A DNA stretch of 64,000 bases from Pseudomonas sp. MYb327 (GTDB lineage: Bacteria; Pseudomonadota; Gammaproteobacteria; Pseudomonadales; Pseudomonadaceae). A model generated the notes under the pieces. It saw only the letters and a program-made list of their open reading frames with translations. It was not told the DNA's origin and did not search any database. The DNA is taken from positions 4,472,501-4,536,500 of the forward strand of contig NZ_CP159258.1 of the NCBI RefSeq assembly GCF_040438925.1, in the 5' to 3' direction. Shown here in pieces: positions 1 through 8,339 of this stretch. Both the position numbers and the translations under genes were made by a program. Positions within the stretch are counted from its first letter, which is position 1, and the number at the start of each line of letters is the position of its first letter.

Positions 1-155
1 GCCGCCTTGGCGGCGTCGATGGCGCTCTGGATGGTTTCGCGGGTCGCCAGTGGCAACTTGTGAATGGCCTGGCCGGTAGACGGGTTGAACACATCGACTG
101 CACGACCGTTCTCGGTCACCAGTTCGCCATTGATCAAATGCGGAATAACGCTCAT
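1..155 (-). CDS. mmsA: CoA-acylating (methyl)malonate-semialdehyde dehydrogenase, N-terminal part
   Basis: Only the first 51 codons lie in the window; the gene runs off the left edge. The start (MSVIPHLINGELV) has an AGGAGC ribosome site just upstream. The N-terminus, with its VFNPSTG stretch, is typical of aldehyde dehydrogenases of the MmsA/BauC type, which oxidise malonate or methylmalonate semialdehyde to acetyl- or propionyl-CoA. It lies 74 bases downstream of the beta-alanine transaminase gene on the same strand, so it probably disposes of the malonate semialdehyde made by that enzyme. By function it would then be BauC. Catalytic residues are outside the window, so the family call rests on the N-terminus and context. 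Confidence 0.75.
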   Translation of the reverse strand, partial: MSVIPHLINGELVTENGRAVDVFNPSTGQAIHKLPLATRETIQSAIDAAKA

Positions 156-229
156 GGAAGCTCCTGAAAAGTTGTCCACAGACGCCCCTTTCCGAGCGCC
201 CGTTGTTTATAGCTATATAGAAGGAGAAA

Positions 230-1579
230 TCAGTCGATCTTGCTCAGCACTTCGCCGACCGCGTCGAACAGACGATCCAGGTCCTGCGGCTTGCTGTTGA
301 AGGTTGGACCGAACTGCAGGGTGTCGCCGCCAAATCGCACGTAGAAACCTGCTTTCCATAGCGCCATGCCCGCTTCGAACGGACGCACAATTGCGTCGCC
401 ATCGCGAGGAGCGATCTGGATCGCACCGGCCAGGCCGTAGTTACGGATGTCGATAATGTTTTTCGTGCCTTTCAAACCGTGCAGTGCATTTTCGAAATGC
501 GGCGCGACTTCGGCCACGCTCTGCACCAGGTTTTCCTTTTGCAGCAGGTCGAGGGCCGCCAGGCCAGCGGCGCAAGCCACAGGGTGTGCGGAATAGGTGT
601 AGCCGTGCGGGAATTCCACCGCGTACTCCGGCGTCGCCTGGTTCATGAAGGTCTGGTAGATCTCGGAGCTGGCAATCACCGCGCCCATCGGAATTGCACC
701 GTTGGTAACTTGCTTGGCGATGCACATCAGGTCCGGGGTAACGCCAAAGGTGTCGGCGCCGAACATGTTGCCGGTACGACCGAAACCGGTGATCACTTCG
801 TCGAACACCAGCAGGATGTTGTGCTGATCGCAGATCTCGCGCAGACGCTTGAGGTAACCCTGTGGCGGAACCAGTACGCCAGCGGAACCGGCCAGAGGTT
901 CGACGAATACCGCAGCGATGTTCGACGCGTCGTGCAGTTCGATCAGCTTCAGCAGTTCATCAGCCAGTGCGATACCACCCTGCTCCGGCATGCCACGGGA
1001 GAACGCATTGCTCGCCAGCAAAGTGTGCGGCAGGTGATCGACGTCCATCATCGCCTGACCGAACAGTTTGCGGTTGCCGTTCACGCCACCAAGGCTGGTA
1101 CCGGCAATGTTCACACCGTGATAACCACGGGCACGACCGATCATCTTGGTCTTGGTCGCCTGGCCCTTCAGGCGCCAGTAAGCACGGACCATCTTCACGG
1201 CAGTGTCAGCACACTCGGAACCCGAGTCAGTGAAGAACACGTGATTCAGGTTACCCGGGGTCAGATCGGTGATTTTTTCGGCCAGCTGGAATGACAGCGG
1301 ATGACCGTACTGAAAGCCTGGCGAGTAATCGAGTGTGCCCAATTGCTTGGCGACCGCTTCCTGGATTTCCTTGCGGGTGTGCCCGGCGCCGCAGGTCCAC
1401 AGACCGGACAGCGAGTCATAAACCTTGCGGCCCTTGTCGTCGATCAGCCAACTACCTTCAGCGCCAACGATCAGGCGCGGATCGCGCTGGAAGTTACGGT
1501 TGGCGGTGTACGGCATCCAGTGAGCATCGAGCTTTAGCTGGCTGGCCAGAGATGTCGGGGCGTTTTCAGGCAAGTTCAT
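230..1579 (-). CDS. bauA: Beta-alanine:pyruvate transaminase (omega-amino acid aminotransferase)
   Basis: This 449-residue class III PLP aminotransferase moves the amino group of beta-alanine (and other omega-amino acids) to pyruvate, giving malonate semialdehyde and alanine. The PLP-binding lysine is K289 (CIAKQVTNG). D260 in VFDEVITGFGRTG contacts the cofactor nitrogen, and the SGSECADTA loop near residue 119 binds phosphate. Length matches the characterised Pseudomonas enzymes. I take the start MNLPENAP rather than one seven codons upstream, because the family begins there. It is transcribed away from the LysR gene bauR with 137 bases between them, and toward the semialdehyde dehydrogenase. 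In PAO1 a bauB gene lies between bauA and bauC; here no gene fits in the 74-base gap. Confidence 0.93.
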   Translation of the reverse strand: MNLPENAPTSLASQLKLDAHWMPYTANRNFQRDPRLIVGAEGSWLIDDKGRKVYDSLSGLWTCGAGHTRKEIQEAVAKQLGTLDYSPGFQYGHPLSFQLAEKITDLTPGNLNHVFFTDSGSECADTAVKMVRAYWRLKGQATKTKMIGRARGYHGVNIAGTSLGGVNGNRKLFGQAMMDVDHLPHTLLASNAFSRGMPEQGGIALADELLKLIELHDASNIAAVFVEPLAGSAGVLVPPQGYLKRLREICDQHNILLVFDEVITGFGRTGNMFGADTFGVTPDLMCIAKQVTNGAIPMGAVIASSEIYQTFMNQATPEYAVEFPHGYTYSAHPVACAAGLAALDLLQKENLVQSVAEVAPHFENALHGLKGTKNIIDIRNYGLAGAIQIAPRDGDAIVRPFEAGMALWKAGFYVRFGGDTLQFGPTFNSKPQDLDRLFDAVGEVLSKID

Positions 1580-1716
1580 GGGCGAATCCTCGCAAGGCAA
1601 TAAGCGCGTAGGGATAAAAAACCGTTGTTGCAGCTAAATTGCCACGGGGATAAAGTCGATGAAATGCAACTCTTCTAACCTTCAGTCAGCCCTTCACTAA
1701 ACTATCGAGTAAGTGC

Positions 1717-2637
1717 ATGTCCAGCCGCCGCCCCGATCCACTGGCGCAAGTCAGCGACTTTGATATCCGCCTGCTGCGGATCTTTCGCAGCGTGGTCGAA
1801 TGTGGCGGCTTCTCCGCAGCCGAAAGCGTGCTAGGCATCGGTCGTTCGGCCATCAGCCAACAGATGAGCGACCTGGAGCAGCGCCTCGGCTTACGTCTTT
1901 GCCAACGTGGTCGCGCCGGGTTTTCCCTGACCGAAGAGGGTCGCGAGGTCTATCAATCGGCGTTGCAGCTATTAAGTGCGCTGGAAAGTTTCCGCACCGA
2001 GGTGAACGGCCTGCACCAACACTTGCGCGGTGAGTTGACCATCGGCCTGACCGACAATCTGGTCACCCTGCCCCACATGCGCATCACCCATGCCTTGGCG
2101 CAACTCAAGGAGCGCGGTCCGGACGTGCAGATTCAGATCCGCATGATCGCGCCCAATGAAGTCGAACAAGGCGTGCTCGACGGTCGCTTGCATGTCGGCG
2201 TAGTGCCGCAGGCAAGTGCGCTGTCGGGGCTGGAATATCAGCCGCTCTACAGTGAACGATCGTTGCTGTACTGCGCGGTGGGTCATCCGCTGTTTTATGT
2301 CGATGACAAACAACTGGACGACGGACGCCTGAACAGCCAGGACGCCATCGCTCCGACGTTTCGTTTGCCGGCGGAAATCCAGGCGCATTATCAGGCACTC
2401 AATTGCACCGCCAGTGCGTCAGACCGTGAAGGCATGGCGTTTCTGATTTTGACCGGGCGCTATATCGGTTATCTGCCGGACCATTACGCCAGCCTCTGGG
2501 TGCAGCAAGGTCGGCTGCGTGCGCTGAAACCCAAGGCGCGGTTCTATGATCTGAGCCTGGCTTCGGTTACCCGCAAGGGGCGCCGCCCTCATCTGGTTTT
2601 GGAAAGCTTCCTCGAAAGCCTGGCTGCCACACGCTGA
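1717..2637 (+). CDS. bauR: LysR-type regulator of beta-alanine use (BauR-like)
   Basis: The protein has 306 residues. A winged helix-turn-helix lies at about residues 14-75 (FSAAESVLGIGRSAISQQMSD), followed by a periplasmic-binding-like effector domain at about 105-300. It is divergent from bauA. In P. aeruginosa the LysR protein in this position, BauR, activates the bau operon in response to beta-alanine; I infer the same role from position and architecture. The shared 137-base intergenic region should hold its operator. I see a spaced GTTGCA ... TGCAAC inverted pair (1627-1632 and 1665-1670), but it is too short to assign with confidence. Confidence 0.85.
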   Translation: MSSRRPDPLAQVSDFDIRLLRIFRSVVECGGFSAAESVLGIGRSAISQQMSDLEQRLGLRLCQRGRAGFSLTEEGREVYQSALQLLSALESFRTEVNGLHQHLRGELTIGLTDNLVTLPHMRITHALAQLKERGPDVQIQIRMIAPNEVEQGVLDGRLHVGVVPQASALSGLEYQPLYSERSLLYCAVGHPLFYVDDKQLDDGRLNSQDAIAPTFRLPAEIQAHYQALNCTASASDREGMAFLILTGRYIGYLPDHYASLWVQQGRLRALKPKARFYDLSLASVTRKGRRPHLVLESFLESLAATR

Positions 2638-2719
2638 CCTGTAGGATCCGGCTTGTGGTGCTTTCGCTTTTACGCTATCAACGCACTGGATGCACCCACC
2701 CACTCGACCGGAAGTGCCT

Positions 2720-3370
2720 ATGACCTTTGAAGTCCCAGCTCATGGCGGAAAACCCGCCAGCCGCATTCGTCAGAAGAACGAAGAGACCATCATCAAAGCC
2801 GCCGAAGACGAGTTCGCCCGTCACGGTTTCAAAGGCACGAGCATGAACACCATCGCCCTGAATGCCGGGTTGCCGAAGGCGAACCTGCATTACTACTTCA
2901 CCAATAAACTTGGTTTGTATGTGGCGGTGTTGAGCAACATCCTCCAGTTGTGGGACAGCACCTTCAATACACTGACGGCCGATGACGACCCGGCCGAAGC
3001 CCTGACCCGCTACATCCGCGCCAAGATGGAATTTTCCCGTCGCCAGCCGCAAGCCTCGCGGATCTTTGCCATGGAAGTCATCAGCGGCGGGGAATGCCTG
3101 ACCGAGTATTTCAATCAGGACTACCGCACCTGGTTCCAGGGCCGGGCGGCGGTGTTTCAAGCGTGGATCGACGCTGGCAAAATGGACCCGGTCGATCCGG
3201 TGAACCTGATCTTTCTGTTATGGGGCAGCACTCAGCACTATGCCGATTTCGCCACGCAGATCTGCCGTGTCAGCGGACGCGCCAAGTTGACCAAGCAAGA
3301 TATGGAAGACGCCGGCAACAACCTGATCCGCATCATTCTCAAAGGCTGCGGCCTGACGCCATCCATTTAA
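2720..3370 (+). CDS. TetR-family regulator, RutR/YcdC type
   Basis: The protein has 216 residues from ATG 2720, which is preceded by GGAAG. An in-frame ATG at 2690 has no ribosome site. The N-terminal TetR helix-turn-helix is at about residues 20-65 (AGLPKANLHYYFTNK). The C-terminal half resembles the YcdC/RutR ligand domain (PQASRIFAMEV, then LLWGSTQHYADFA). RutR of E. coli senses uracil and thymine and controls pyrimidine degradation. Between a beta-alanine operon and a nucleobase transport operon, a pyrimidine- or purine-responsive repressor is plausible, but the ligand is inferred. It is followed by yigZ after only 7 bases, so the two are probably cotranscribed. Confidence 0.85.
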   Translation: MTFEVPAHGGKPASRIRQKNEETIIKAAEDEFARHGFKGTSMNTIALNAGLPKANLHYYFTNKLGLYVAVLSNILQLWDSTFNTLTADDDPAEALTRYIRAKMEFSRRQPQASRIFAMEVISGGECLTEYFNQDYRTWFQGRAAVFQAWIDAGKMDPVDPVNLIFLLWGSTQHYADFATQICRVSGRAKLTKQDMEDAGNNLIRIILKGCGLTPSI

Positions 3371-3377
3371 GAAGCCT

Positions 3378-3959
3378 ATGCCTTTTACCCTCAGCGACTT
3401 TTGCGAATACCGCGAAGAGATTCGCAAAAGCCGCTTCATTACCTTCGCCGCGCCGATCACCAGCCCTGCAGAAGCCCAGGCATTCATCGAGCAGCACAGC
3501 GACCACAATGCCACGCACAATTGCTGGGCGTGGAAGCTCGGGGATCAATATCGCAGCACCGATGATGGCGAACCGGGCGGTACCGCGGGTCGACCGATTC
3601 TGGCGGCGATCGAAGCGCAGGATTGCGATCAGGTCGCGGTGCTGGTGATCCGTTGGTATGGCGGTATTCAGCTCGGTACCGGCGGACTTGCCCGGGCGTA
3701 TGGCGGCGGTGCGAACAAGTGCCTGCAAGCGGCGCCGAAGATCGAGTTGATCAGTCGGGTGCCGTTGCGGTGTGCCTGTGCGTTTGGCGAGTTGAACTTG
3801 GTGAAGTTGCGCGTGGCAGAGCTTGGGGGACTGGTTGTGCAAGAGGATTTCACGGCTGATGGCGTGGAATTGCAGTTGGCTGTCGGTGCGGGGCAGATTG
3901 ATACCTTGCAATCGCAGCTTGCGGATTTGAGTCGCGGGCGGATTTTGCTGCAGCGTTAG
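3378..3959 (+). CDS. YigZ/IMPACT family protein (UPF0029)
   Basis: The protein has 193 residues and two domains. The N-terminal UPF0029 domain carries the family hallmarks HNCWAWKLG, DDGEPGGTAGRPIL and VIRWYGGIQLGTGGLARAYG. A smaller C-terminal ferredoxin-like domain follows at about 135-193. Homologues are widespread (E. coli YigZ, eukaryotic IMPACT). The bacterial function is not settled; a role in binding RNA or regulating translation has been proposed. It starts 7 bases after the TetR stop codon. Coding appears intact and typical in length. Confidence 0.88.
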   Translation: MPFTLSDFCEYREEIRKSRFITFAAPITSPAEAQAFIEQHSDHNATHNCWAWKLGDQYRSTDDGEPGGTAGRPILAAIEAQDCDQVAVLVIRWYGGIQLGTGGLARAYGGGANKCLQAAPKIELISRVPLRCACAFGELNLVKLRVAELGGLVVQEDFTADGVELQLAVGAGQIDTLQSQLADLSRGRILLQR

Positions 3960-3965
3960 ATGAGC

Positions 3966-4021
3966 AAAAGATCGCAGCCTTCGGAAGCTCCTACAGAGAA
4001 TCGCGCAGGGTGCGATCTTTT
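3966..4021. repeat. AAAAGATCGCA inverted repeat
   Basis: AAAAGATCGCA at 3966-3976 is matched by its complement TGCGATCTTTT at 4011-4021. The spacer holds CAGCCTTCGGAAGCTCCTAC, which looks like a fusion with a REP end. A compact version of the same repeat occurs at 32446-32476. It directly follows yigZ and may stop its transcription. Confidence 0.7.
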
Positions 4022-4338
4022 GGGGCGTCGCCGCTTTTCACTTATTCCGCACTTGCCCACATCTGCTGTGTACCCGACTGTGGATAACCTGAGCACATAC
4101 CGCTGTAACCCTTCTGTCATGCGGCTTTGCGGGCTTTGCTCATTTTTCGTCCAATCTACCATCACAAACGCTAAATCCACGTAAAAACAAATAGTTAGAG
4201 CGGTTTATCACCTTTAGAAGATAGCCGATGCTCGCTTATGCCCGACATTTGAGCTTGCACACAAATACTGTGGAGCAATCTGTGGATAACCCGTTCATGG
4301 CCGGCGCGACACCATGCCGGATATGGTTTGCACCCAAC

Positions 4339-4357
4339 TGGTCAATTTTTGATCAAA
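4339..4357. promoter_or_regulatory. Possible operator upstream of the ABC importer
   Basis: Two related half-sites, TGGTCAA and TTTGATCAAA (the latter a perfect 10-base palindrome at 4348-4357), lie in tandem about 185 bases before the ATPase gene. The TGGTCAA half resembles the half-site published for E. coli RutR, and a RutR-like gene lies 1 kb upstream. This is pattern matching only. Confidence 0.3.
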
Positions 4358-4540
4358 CACTGACGCCTGAAACTGGAGCCTGGCCAACGGTTCTGCCCCC
4401 AAGTGGTGCCGCCTTCAGTATCGAACCAACCGAAGGTCCGCGCTTAAAGCCTTGGCCTGTCAGACTTTTCAGTTTTCCTGACCTGATGGCCAGGAAATTG
4501 CTTTATCCACAGGCATAACTCCAAATCCCTTGAGCCTGTC

Positions 4541-6106
4541 ATGCCCGATTCCGCGCCGATTCCCGATCAAACACCGCGCCTGCAACTGCGCAAAATCCGC
4601 AAACGCTATCCAGGCTGCCTCGCCAACGACGACATCGACCTGAGCATCGCACCCGGTGAAATCCACGCCTTGCTCGGTGAGAACGGTGCGGGCAAAAGTA
4701 CGCTGATGAAGATCATCTACGGCGTCGTGCATGCCGATGCCGGGGAACTGATCTGGCAGGGGCAACGGGTGAGCATGCGTAACCCGGCACAGGCTCGCGG
4801 CCTGGGGATCGGCATGGTGTTCCAGCATTTCTCGTTGTTCGAAACCCTGAGCGTGGCGCAGAACATCGCGCTGGCCCTGGGCGCGACGGCCGGCACACCC
4901 AAGCAATTGGAGCCAAAGATTCGTGAAGTGTCGCAGCGTTATGGCATGGCGCTGGAGCCTGAGCGACTTGTCCACAGCCTGTCGATCGGCGAGCGGCAAC
5001 GGGTCGAAATCATTCGCTGCCTGATGCAGGACATCCGTCTGCTGATCCTCGACGAACCGACGTCTGTACTAACCCCGCAGGAGGCCGACGATTTGTTCAT
5101 CACCCTGCGCCGACTCGCCGCCGAGGGTTGCAGCATTCTGTTTATCAGCCACAAGCTCGGGGAAGTCCGCGCGCTGTGCCACAGCGCGACAGTTCTACGC
5201 GGCGGTCGCGTGGCCGGGCATTGCGTACCGGCCGAATGTTCGGATCAGCAACTGGCGCGGCTGATGGTTGGCGAAGCCGCGGAGCTGATCACTGACTATC
5301 CGAAGGTGCGCGGCGGTGTGGCCTTTTTGCAGGTGAAAAACCTGTCCTGGCATAACCCGGACCCGTTCGGCTGTTCGCTCAAAGACATCGACCTTGAGGT
5401 GCGCAGCGGCGAGATCGTCGGCATCGCCGGGGTGGCTGGCAACGGTCAGGACGAATTGCTCGCCTTGCTCAGCGGCGAACAACAGTTAACTCGCGACGAC
5501 GGCGCCACGATCAGTTTTGCCGCCGAACCGGTCGCCCATTTGCGCCCCGACGCCCGACGCCAACGTGGATTGGCATTTGTTCCCGCCGAACGCTTGGGCC
5601 ACGGCGCGGTGCCAGAGTTGAGCCTGGCGGACAACGCCCTGCTCACGGCATTTCAGCAAGGACTGGTGAGCAACGGATTGGTGCAGCGCAGCAAAGTCCA
5701 AGCACTGGCCGAAGAGATCATCCGCCGCTTCGGGGTCAAGACACCGGACAGCCAAACGCCGGCCCGCAGCCTGTCCGGCGGCAACTTGCAGAAATTCATC
5801 CTCGGCCGGGAAATTCTTCAGCGACCGAAACTGCTGGTGGCCGCGCACCCGACCTGGGGCGTGGACGTCGGAGCCGCCGCAACCATTCACCGGGCATTGA
5901 TCGCCTTGCGCGATGCCGGTGCGGCGATCCTGGTGATCTCCGAAGACCTCGACGAACTGTTCCAGATCAGCGACCGCCTCGGCGCGTTGTGCGGCGGTCG
6001 ACTATCGCCGCTGCGGGCCACCGTCGACACCCGCCTGATCGATGTCGGCGGCTGGATGGCCGGTCGCTTCGACGCCCCTCAATCATCTGCATCCGCAACG
6101 TTTTAA
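4541..6106 (+). CDS. ABC transporter ATPase, purine nucleoside/simple-sugar type
   Basis: This 521-residue tandem-domain ATPase energises the two permeases that follow. The first domain is canonical: Walker A LLGENGAGKST at about residue 45, signature LSIGERQRV near 147, Walker B LLILDEPTS near 165. The second domain (about 265-500) is degenerate: its Walker A reads GVAGNGQDEL without the lysine, and its Walker B has AAHPTWG in place of an acidic residue. This asymmetry is normal in the RbsA/NupA-like family. With permeases of the BMP-linked class and a BMP binding-protein gene at 12082, the substrate is probably a nucleoside or purine base. It is first in a three-gene operon, followed by the permease after 11 bases. 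Confidence 0.88.
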   Translation: MPDSAPIPDQTPRLQLRKIRKRYPGCLANDDIDLSIAPGEIHALLGENGAGKSTLMKIIYGVVHADAGELIWQGQRVSMRNPAQARGLGIGMVFQHFSLFETLSVAQNIALALGATAGTPKQLEPKIREVSQRYGMALEPERLVHSLSIGERQRVEIIRCLMQDIRLLILDEPTSVLTPQEADDLFITLRRLAAEGCSILFISHKLGEVRALCHSATVLRGGRVAGHCVPAECSDQQLARLMVGEAAELITDYPKVRGGVAFLQVKNLSWHNPDPFGCSLKDIDLEVRSGEIVGIAGVAGNGQDELLALLSGEQQLTRDDGATISFAAEPVAHLRPDARRQRGLAFVPAERLGHGAVPELSLADNALLTAFQQGLVSNGLVQRSKVQALAEEIIRRFGVKTPDSQTPARSLSGGNLQKFILGREILQRPKLLVAAHPTWGVDVGAAATIHRALIALRDAGAAILVISEDLDELFQISDRLGALCGGRLSPLRATVDTRLIDVGGWMAGRFDAPQSSASATF

Positions 6107-6117
6107 CGGAGTGTCAC

Positions 6118-7224
6118 ATGCTGCTTTCACTTGAACCGCGCGGCCAGCAATCGCGCCTGATGCTGTGGTGCTCTCCATTGTTGGCAGCCATCCTGACGCT
6201 AGGCTGCGGCTCGCTGCTGTTTGTTGCGCTGGGGCATGATCCGCTGCTGACCTTGCACACGTTGCTGATTGCGCCGGTCAGCGATTGGTATGGCGTTTCC
6301 GAGTTGCTGGTCAAAGCCCTGCCGATCCTGCTCTGCGCATTGGGCCTGGCCGTGGCGTATCAGGCTCGGATCTGGAACATCGGCGCCGAAGGTCAATTGC
6401 TGCTCGGCGCGCTGGCCGGCAGTGCGCTGGCGGTGAACATCATCGACATGCAGAGCCGCTGGGCGCTGGTGCTGATCCTGCTCACCGGCACCCTCGCCGG
6501 CGCGGTATGGGCGGGGCTGACGGCGTGGTTGCGCACACGCTTCAACGCCAATGAAATCCTCACCAGCATCATGCTCAACTACATCGCCTTGAACCTGTTG
6601 CTCTACTGCGTCCACGGCCCGCTGAAAGACCCGGAGGGATTCAACTTTCCGCAATCGGCGATGTTTGGTGACGCCAGCCGCTTGCCGCTGCTGATGGAGG
6701 ACGGGCGCGTACATGCCGGGGTGTATTTCGCCCTGCTCGCGTTGGTGGCGGTATGGGTGTTGTTGCAGAAAAGCTTTGTCGGCTTCCAGATCAAAGTGCT
6801 CGGGCTGGACAAGCGCGCCGCCGGCTTCGTCGGTTTTCGCGAGAAGCGCCTGATCTGGCTGGCGCTGTTGATCAGCGGCGGTTTGGCGGGATTGGCCGGC
6901 GTCTGCGAAGTCACCGGGCCAATCGGCCAATTGGTGCCCCAGGTTTCGCCGGGTTATGGCTACGCGGCGATCACCGTGGCGTTTCTCGGTCGGTTGAATC
7001 CCATCGGCATTCTGTTTTCGAGCCTGTTGATGGCGCTGCTGTACATCGGTGGCGAGAATGCGCAGATGAGCATGAATTTGCCGCAGGCAATCACACAATT
7101 GTTCCAGGGGATGATGCTGTTTTTCCTGCTGGCCAGTGATGTGCTGATTCTCTATCGCCCGCGTTTGAACCTGCGCTGGGTCCGCCGCGCACCCGCCACC
7201 GTCGTACACGCAGGAGCGCTGTGA
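6118..7224 (+). CDS. ABC transporter permease (nucleoside-type), first subunit
   Basis: The protein has 368 residues and several hydrophobic segments, from about residue 17 (SPLLAAILTLGCGSLLFVA) to about 350. It contains the family signature NIGAEGQLLLGALAG (near residue 90) and the coupling stretch NANEILTSIMLNYIALNLL (near 145). I chose ATG 6118 because of the AACGGAG ribosome site; the frame is open further upstream but overlaps the ATPase gene. It forms the inner-membrane channel with the next permease. Its stop overlaps the start of that gene. Confidence 0.88.
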   Translation: MLLSLEPRGQQSRLMLWCSPLLAAILTLGCGSLLFVALGHDPLLTLHTLLIAPVSDWYGVSELLVKALPILLCALGLAVAYQARIWNIGAEGQLLLGALAGSALAVNIIDMQSRWALVLILLTGTLAGAVWAGLTAWLRTRFNANEILTSIMLNYIALNLLLYCVHGPLKDPEGFNFPQSAMFGDASRLPLLMEDGRVHAGVYFALLALVAVWVLLQKSFVGFQIKVLGLDKRAAGFVGFREKRLIWLALLISGGLAGLAGVCEVTGPIGQLVPQVSPGYGYAAITVAFLGRLNPIGILFSSLLMALLYIGGENAQMSMNLPQAITQLFQGMMLFFLLASDVLILYRPRLNLRWVRRAPATVVHAGAL

Positions 7225-8150
7225 TGGATATCGATCTGCTGAGTAATATTTTCTACGCCATGGTGCGTTGCGGCACACCGTTGTTGCTGGTGGCGCTGGG
7301 TGAACTGATCTGCGAGAAAAGCGGTGTGCTCAATCTCGGCCAGGAAGGGATGATGCTGTTTGGCGCGGTGATCGGTTTCATCGTCGCATTCAGCAGCGGC
7401 AACCTGTGGCTCGGCGTGGTGTTGGCGATGCTCGCCGGAATGCTGTTGTCGTCGCTGTTTGCCGTGGTGGCACTGGTGTTCAACGCCAATCAGGTGGCTA
7501 CCGGACTGGCGCTGACGATTTTTGGCGTGGGCCTGTCGACCTTTGTCGGCGCGGCGTGGGTCGGGAAACCGCTGACCGGTTTCGAGCCGCTGGCGATTCC
7601 GTATTTGAGCGAGATCCCGCTGATTGGGCGCATGCTGTTTGCCCAGGATCTGCTGGTGTATTTGTCGTTCGCGCTGTTTGCTTTGGTGGCGTGGGTGATT
7701 CTGAAAAGTCGCGTCGGGCTGATCATTCAGGCCGTCGGGGAAAATCCGGATGCCGCCAGCGCCATGGGCTTGCCGGTGTTGGGCGTGCGGGCATTGGCGG
7801 TGTTGTTTGGCGGGGCGATGGCCGGTTTGGCGGGGGCTTATTTGTCCCTGGCGTACACGCCGATGTGGGCCGAAAACATGAGCGCCGGCCGTGGCTGGAT
7901 CGCCCTGGCGCTGGTGGTGTTCGCCAGTTGGCGGGTGTGGCGCTTGCTGCTCGGGGCCTACCTGTTCGGGCTTGCCAGCATCCTGCATCTGGTGGCGCAG
8001 GGGTTGGGGCTGGCGATTCCGTCGAGTTTGCTGGCGATGCTGCCGTACGTGGCGACGATTGTGGTGTTGGTGCTGTTGTCCCGGGATGCGGTGCGCACGC
8101 GGTTGTATGCGCCGGTGTCGTTGGGACAGCCGTGGCAGGCTGGGCATTAA
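7224..8150 (+). CDS. ABC transporter permease (nucleoside-type), second subunit
   Basis: The protein has 308 residues and is almost entirely membrane-embedded. It has the family motif LNLGQEGMMLFGAVIGF near residue 38 and a pore-region stretch GENPDAASAMGLPV near 172. The start is ATG 7224 (TGATG overlap with the previous stop, GGAG eight bases upstream); GTG 7221 is a possible alternative. It closes the operon, and a REP pair follows at once. No binding-protein gene is adjacent; the BMP-family protein at 12082 is the obvious candidate partner. Confidence 0.87.
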   Translation: MDIDLLSNIFYAMVRCGTPLLLVALGELICEKSGVLNLGQEGMMLFGAVIGFIVAFSSGNLWLGVVLAMLAGMLLSSLFAVVALVFNANQVATGLALTIFGVGLSTFVGAAWVGKPLTGFEPLAIPYLSEIPLIGRMLFAQDLLVYLSFALFALVAWVILKSRVGLIIQAVGENPDAASAMGLPVLGVRALAVLFGGAMAGLAGAYLSLAYTPMWAENMSAGRGWIALALVVFASWRVWRLLLGAYLFGLASILHLVAQGLGLAIPSSLLAMLPYVATIVVLVLLSRDAVRTRLYAPVSLGQPWQAGH

Positions 8151-8169
8151 AGGTTGACTGGGCGGGCCT

Positions 8170-8235
8170 CATCGCGGGCAAGCCCGCTCCCACAAGGTTT
8201 GCGCAGATCCTGTGGGAGCCTGGCTTGCCAGCGAT
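8170..8235. repeat. REP pair (head to head)
   Basis: ATCGCGGGCAAGCCCGCTCCCACA is followed 16 bases later by the inverted TGTGGGAGCCTGGCTTGCCAGCGAT. Each unit is an imperfect palindrome. The pair lies between the permease gene and the SDR gene. Confidence 0.85.
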
Positions 8236-8339
8236 GGGGCCAAAACAGACAACAACGGACTCGACGCCTGACATCAGGCGTTGCAGCATAGACCGCATCA
8301 ACGTTGTCCACTGAACCTCTTTAACCAGGGAAGCCACTC

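Larger units (their letters stand above)
3960..4540. other. 581-base intergenic region before the ABC importer
   Basis: The left end holds an AAAAGATCGCA inverted repeat (listed separately). The middle is comparatively AT-rich and includes several TGTGGATAAC-like strings. The right part should carry the promoter of the ABC operon and contains a paired half-site motif at about 4339-4357. An open frame of 96 codons at 4228-4518 has no clear ribosome site or recognisable domain, and I do not call it a gene. Confidence 0.5.

Noticed and set aside
4228..4518. A 96-codon frame in the intergenic region before the ABC importer
   Set aside because: No ribosome site, no recognisable domain, and it occupies the expected promoter region. 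Left as non-coding.
5180..6100. Possible damage in the second ATPase domain of the ABC protein (missing Walker lysine and acidic residue)
   Set aside because: Loss of these residues in the second domain is usual for this ATPase family, so it is not a mutation specific to this strain.
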